56,104 nucleotides of DNA, from positions 28,233-84,336 of the forward strand of contig NZ_OBMQ01000017.1 of the NCBI RefSeq assembly GCF_900217795.1, written 5' to 3'. The notes beneath the pieces are model-generated. The model did no database searches and was not told the origin of the DNA. It saw only the letters and a list, made by a program, of their open reading frames with translations. The position numbers and the translations under genes were made by a program. This stretch comes from Ureibacillus xyleni (GTDB lineage Bacteria; Bacillota; Bacilli; Bacillales_A; Planococcaceae). Below are positions 53,378-56,104 of this stretch, in pieces. Position 1 is the stretch's first letter. Each line of letters opens with the position of its first letter.

Positions 53378-53941
53378 CTATAGATTGTTTAATTGCTTTC
53401 TTAGAGCTTCACGACCTCTATGAATTCTCGTTTTTACAGTCCCCAAAGGCATATCTAAAATTTCGCTGATTTCTTGAAGAGGTAGCTCCTCTATATATTT
53501 TAATACAATAACTGATCGATACTTATCAGGCAATCTGCTTATTTCATATTGAATACGATCTTGAAGTTCCATTTGCTCTACCGCGTCTTCTGGCAATTGG
53601 TCTGTTGCAGCAATATGTGAATACATATCTAGTCCATCTGTTCCAGCAACCTCTGCATCTAAATAAAAGTCTGGTTTCTTTTTTCTAATCCGGTCAATAC
53701 ATAGGTTTGTTGCAATACGGTAAAGCCAAGTTGAAAATTTTCTTTTTTGATCGTAAGAATGTAAGTTTATGTATGCTCGAACAAAGGCTTCCTGAGCAAT
53801 GTCTTCAGCCTCTTGTTTATTCCCCAGCATACGAAAACAGATTTGGTAAAGCTTGTGCTGGTAGAGAGTCACAACATCTGAAAATGCGTTTTGATCACCT
53901 TTTAGCACTTGCTTTATTCTTTTATTCACTAACGCATCCAT
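53378..53941 (-). CDS. sigW: ECF sigma factor SigW
   Basis: A 187-residue ECF sigma factor. Region 2 covers about 24-95 (CFRMLGNKQEAEDIAQEAFVRAY and KFSTWLYRIATNLCIDRIRKK) and region 4 covers about 130-180 (LPDKYRSVIVLKYIEELPLQEISEIL and GTVKTRIHRGREALRK). It controls the envelope stress response to antibiotics and detergents. A SigW-type promoter upstream means autoregulation. The order rocF-sigW-rsiW-cdaA is typical of Bacillus relatives. Confidence 0.97.
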   Translation of the reverse strand: MDALVNKRIKQVLKGDQNAFSDVVTLYQHKLYQICFRMLGNKQEAEDIAQEAFVRAYINLHSYDQKRKFSTWLYRIATNLCIDRIRKKKPDFYLDAEVAGTDGLDMYSHIAATDQLPEDAVEQMELQDRIQYEISRLPDKYRSVIVLKYIEELPLQEISEILDMPLGTVKTRIHRGREALRKQLNNL

Positions 53942-53976
53942 TTGTGTTTCCTCTCCTACTTGGCTTACTATCTATT

Positions 53977-54001
53977 TACGTAACAAGTTTTAAAAAGTTT
54001 C
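53977..54001 (-). promoter_or_regulatory. SigW-dependent promoter of sigW
   Basis: On the minus strand GAAAC (53997-54001), 16 bp, CGTA (53977-53980), which matches the SigW consensus (TGAAAC-N16-CGTA). It lies 36 bp before the sigW start. Confidence 0.85.
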
Positions 54002-54089
54002 GTTAATTTTTTTATTATATCAAAATTTTTTTGTTACTAATAATGGCTTTTTTAGTATATTTAGCCATTTAGATCATAAGCCAAATACA

Positions 54090-54995
54090 CTATACTAACT
54101 TCTCACCTAGTAATGAGCCCATTAATGCAACGGCTACCTCTGCTGTTTTATTACGCTCGTCCAGTATTGGATTAACTTCCACAAATTCAGCTGAAGTAAT
54201 GAACCCTGCTTCCTCCAACATTTCCATTGCTAAATGACTTTCTCGATAAGTAATCCCTCCTGGCACAGGCGTCCCTACTCCTGGTGTATACAGTGGGTCA
54301 ATACCATCTAAGTCTAACGATAAGTGTACACCATCTATTTGTCTCATTTTAAAGTATTCAATAGATTCCTCAATTACTTTTGTCATACCCATTCGGTCAA
54401 TTTCATGCATCGAATATACTTTAATCCCGTGCTTTTTAATTAACTCTCTCTCGCCAGGATCAACGGAACGTGCGCCGATAATAATTATGTTTTCCGGCTT
54501 AACCTTTGGTCCGTATCCACCGATATTAACCAACCGCTCATCCCCAAGGCCACAACTAATTGCTAAAGGCATACCATGGATATTTCCTGATGGAGAAGTT
54601 TCAGGTGTATTCAAATCTGCGTGCGCATCATACCAAATAACACCTAAGTTTTTGTACTTTGTTCCTAATCCTGTAAGAGTTCCGATAGCAATACTGTGAT
54701 CCCCACCTAAAATAAGAGGAAACCTTCCTTTTGCCATAACATCTTGTACTTTATCTGAAAGTTGCGTACTAACCTCAATAACTTCATCTAGATTTTTCAA
54801 CTGAGTATTTTGTGGTTTTTTAACTTTATCATGTTTAAGTAAAATATCTCCTTCGTCTAACACTTCATATCCAAGTCCCTCTAATCGTTCTACTACATCT
54901 GCATAGCGAATGGCACTTGGACCCATATCAACTCCACGGCGATGTTGCCCGTAATCTGATGGTACCCCAATAATTGAAATTTTGTTATTTTTCAT
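54090..54995 (-). CDS. rocF: arginase
   Basis: A 301-residue manganese arginase that splits arginine into ornithine and urea. Metal-binding motifs are GGDHSIAIG (near 98-106), DAHADLN (near 122-128) and SLDLDGIDP (near 225-233), plus EVNP near the C-terminus. Start ATG follows GGAGGGTG. It is a standalone unit upstream of sigW. In Bacillus it is induced by arginine (RocR/AhrC); no operator is obvious here. Confidence 0.95.
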   Translation of the reverse strand: MKNNKISIIGVPSDYGQHRRGVDMGPSAIRYADVVERLEGLGYEVLDEGDILLKHDKVKKPQNTQLKNLDEVIEVSTQLSDKVQDVMAKGRFPLILGGDHSIAIGTLTGLGTKYKNLGVIWYDAHADLNTPETSPSGNIHGMPLAISCGLGDERLVNIGGYGPKVKPENIIIIGARSVDPGERELIKKHGIKVYSMHEIDRMGMTKVIEESIEYFKMRQIDGVHLSLDLDGIDPLYTPGVGTPVPGGITYRESHLAMEMLEEAGFITSAEFVEVNPILDERNKTAEVAVALMGSLLGEKLV

Positions 54996-55093
54996 GTTAA
55001 CACCCTCCCTGTGTCATCTATTTTATATATAAAATTGAAAATTAGCCAACAGTTGACCATTCATGCAGTATAAAAAAATAAAAACTAAAAATC

Positions 55094-55126
55094 AAAAAAA
55101 TCCTCTACTCTAATGAGTAAAGGATT
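55094..55126 (-). terminator. terminator of the tRNA cluster
   Basis: Arms AATCCTTTACTC and GAGTAGAGGATT followed by TTTTTGATTTTT on the minus strand, 30 bp after tRNA-Gln. Confidence 0.85.
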
Positions 55127-55153
55127 GAGCTATTGTATGTATTAATTTTTAGA

Positions 55154-55228
55154 TGGCTGGGGTACTAGGATTCGAACCTAGGCATGACGGAATCAAAATC
55201 CGTTGCCTTACCGCTTGGCTATACCCCA
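55154..55228 (-). tRNA. tRNA-Gln (TTG)
   Basis: Full cloverleaf on the minus strand with anticodon TTG in the loop TTTTGAT, the T-arm GGTTCGAATCC and an encoded CCA. Confidence 0.97.
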
Positions 55229-55237
55229 GCAATAAAA

Positions 55238-55321
55238 TGGTGGAGGGGGACGGATTCGAACCGCCGAACCCGAAGGAGCGGATTTACAGTCCGCCGCGTT
55301 TAGCCACTTCGCTACCCCTCC
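55238..55321 (-). tRNA. tRNA-Tyr (GTA)
   Basis: A class II tRNA (84 nt with long variable arm). Anticodon GTA in CTGTAAA, T-arm GGTTCGAATCC and encoded CCA. Confidence 0.97.
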
Positions 55322-55333
55322 GTAATAACACTA

Positions 55334-55409
55334 TGGTGGAGGATGACGGGCTCGAACCGCCGACCCCCTGCTTGTAAGGCAGGTGCTCTCCCAGCTGAGC
55401 TAATCCTCC
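55334..55409 (-). tRNA. tRNA-Val (TAC)
   Basis: Cloverleaf with anticodon TAC in CTTACAA, T-arm GGTTCGAGCCC and encoded CCA. Confidence 0.97.
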
Positions 55410-55436
55410 ATTATTATAGTAGAGTGTTATTATATT

Positions 55437-55511
55437 TGGTGACCCGTACGAGATTCGAACTCGTGTTACCGCCGTGAAAGGGCGGTGTCTTAACCACTTG
55501 ACCAACGGGCC
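55437..55511 (-). tRNA. tRNA-Glu (TTC)
   Basis: Cloverleaf with anticodon TTC in CTTTCAC, T-arm AGTTCGAATCT and encoded CCA. Confidence 0.97.
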
Positions 55512-55607
55512 TAAATTGTTAATCTCTTAACCGACATGAATTATTATAACAGATTTAATAATGAAGCACAACACTTTTTTATCAAATGAAATTTTTTCGA
55601 AAAAAAA

Positions 55608-55682
55608 TGGCTCCGAAGGTAGGATTCGAACCTACGACCAACCGGTTAACAGCCGGTTGCTCTACCACTGAGCTACTTCGGA
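55608..55682 (-). tRNA. tRNA-Asn (GTT)
   Basis: Cloverleaf with anticodon GTT in CTGTTAA, T-arm GGTTCGAATCC and encoded CCA. It is the first tRNA after the rRNA operon. Confidence 0.97.
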
Positions 55683-55796
55683 ACGTTAATAATAATTTAT
55701 TTGGTTAAGTACATTTATTATTATATCCAGAATTTTTATTTTTACAAGTACTTTTTACTAAATTATTTATTTTTTTGCAATATTCCTAAGAGTTAT

Positions 55797-55832
55797 AAAA
55801 AAAGCCACTACTGAGCTAATCAGCAACGACTT
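55797..55832 (-). terminator. hairpin between 5S rRNA and tRNA-Asn
   Basis: GTCGTTGCTGA pairs with CTCAGTAGTGGC (several G-U pairs), then TTTTTTTAT on the minus strand. It may end the rRNA transcript, so the tRNAs may have a promoter of their own. Confidence 0.6.
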
Positions 55833-55837
55833 TTTGA

Positions 55838-55954
55838 GCCTAGCAACGTCCTACTCTCACAGGGGGAAGCCCCCAACTACCATCGGCGCTAAAGAGCTTA
55901 ACTTCCGTGTTCGGTATGGGAACGGGTGTGACCTCTTTGCCATTATCACTAGAC
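55838..55954 (-). rRNA. 5S rRNA
   Basis: About 117 nt with the conserved CACACCCGTTCCCATACCGA and GAAGTTAAGC parts and a terminal stem GTCTAGTGAT/GTTGCTAGGC. It lies 75 bp after the 23S end. Confidence 0.95.
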
Positions 55955-56028
55955 TACATATTTAGTTGAAAGAAGCTTGTTCTCTCAAAACTGGATAAAG
56001 ACATTGACTTACAAACTTCAAGCTAAAA

Positions 56029-56104
56029 TTGGTTAAGTCCTCGATCGATTAGTATTCGTCAGCTCCATGTGTCACCACACTTCCACCTCGAACCTATCTA
56101 CCTC
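56029..56104 (-). rRNA. 23S rRNA, 3' end only
   Basis: The 3' terminus on the minus strand, ending ACTAATCGATCGAGGACTTAACC. The gene continues beyond the window, which probably ends there because rRNA operons are repeated. Confidence 0.92.

Noticed and set aside
55153..55505. Short frames over the tRNA cluster on both strands
   Set aside because: They are artefacts of tRNA sequence, which is fully explained by five cloverleafs.
1..56104. CRISPR array or Cas-guided Tn7-like system
   Set aside because: No repeat-spacer array and no Cas gene are visible; the Cas4-like nuclease belongs with the UvrD helicase, and tnsD is of the TniQ/attTn7 type.

Overview
The window looks like low-GC Firmicutes DNA, most likely Bacillaceae or Planococcaceae (Bacillus, Lysinibacillus or a relative). 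The evidence is the conserved chromosomal block on the right, all on the minus strand: rRNA operon end (23S, 5S), five tRNAs, arginase, sigW-rsiW, cdaA-cdaR-glmM, a PfpI-type protein and glmS with its ribozyme. The species cannot be fixed from this sequence.

The window begins on the first base of a 398-bp sequence (1-398) that recurs, identical as far as I can read it, in the same orientation at 45483-45880. Each copy is a miniature Tn7-like element. It has a left-type end with three spaced binding-site repeats and a right-type end with four closer ones, and it is bounded by TGT...ACA. Between the copies lies a 45-kb AT-rich island. The right copy sits inside the remnant right end (45912-45998) of a second, different Tn7-like lineage, which lies at the canonical attTn7 position 25 bp downstream of the glmS stop codon.

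Island layout, left to right: a membrane protein; an ietA/ietS ATPase-subtilase defence pair (1280-4748); a tnsABCD transposition operon (4876-11243); a serine resolvase with a candidate res site (11386-12064); a UPF0489 protein; a four-gene operon of a DnaB/RecA-like ATPase, two four-helix-bundle proteins and an acidic protein (13166-15664); a plasmid-like module of 1.4 kb non-coding DNA, a helicase, an XRE regulator and ParM/ParR (15665-21099); a four-gene type III restriction-modification operon with a UvrD helicase and a RecB/Cas4-like nuclease (21200-29512); a DUF4268-like protein; regulators and hypotheticals; a MocR/LysE pair; a decayed stretch of small membrane proteins; three candidate small RNA genes; a TetR-linked redox operon (40822-43586); and an AraC regulator.

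These parts suggest one story. TnsA appears to lack its catalytic Asp (Thr121 aligns with Tn7 Asp114). In Tn7, loss of TnsA cleavage converts cut-and-paste into replicative transposition, which yields cointegrates. The window has what a cointegrate predicts: a plasmid-like replicon with its own partition genes, flanked by direct copies of a small Tn7-like element, and a resolvase. The inner flanks of the copies are near-identical pentamers (TAATA and TACTA). The outer right flank is ATGGC, so the model predicts ATGGC immediately left of base 1. Integration by homologous recombination, or a chimeric assembly through the shared 398 bp, would give the same local picture and must be excluded.

The chromosomal part is ordinary except for a 237-bp MITE-like insertion with 7-bp target duplications between the glmS ribozyme and the glmS coding region.
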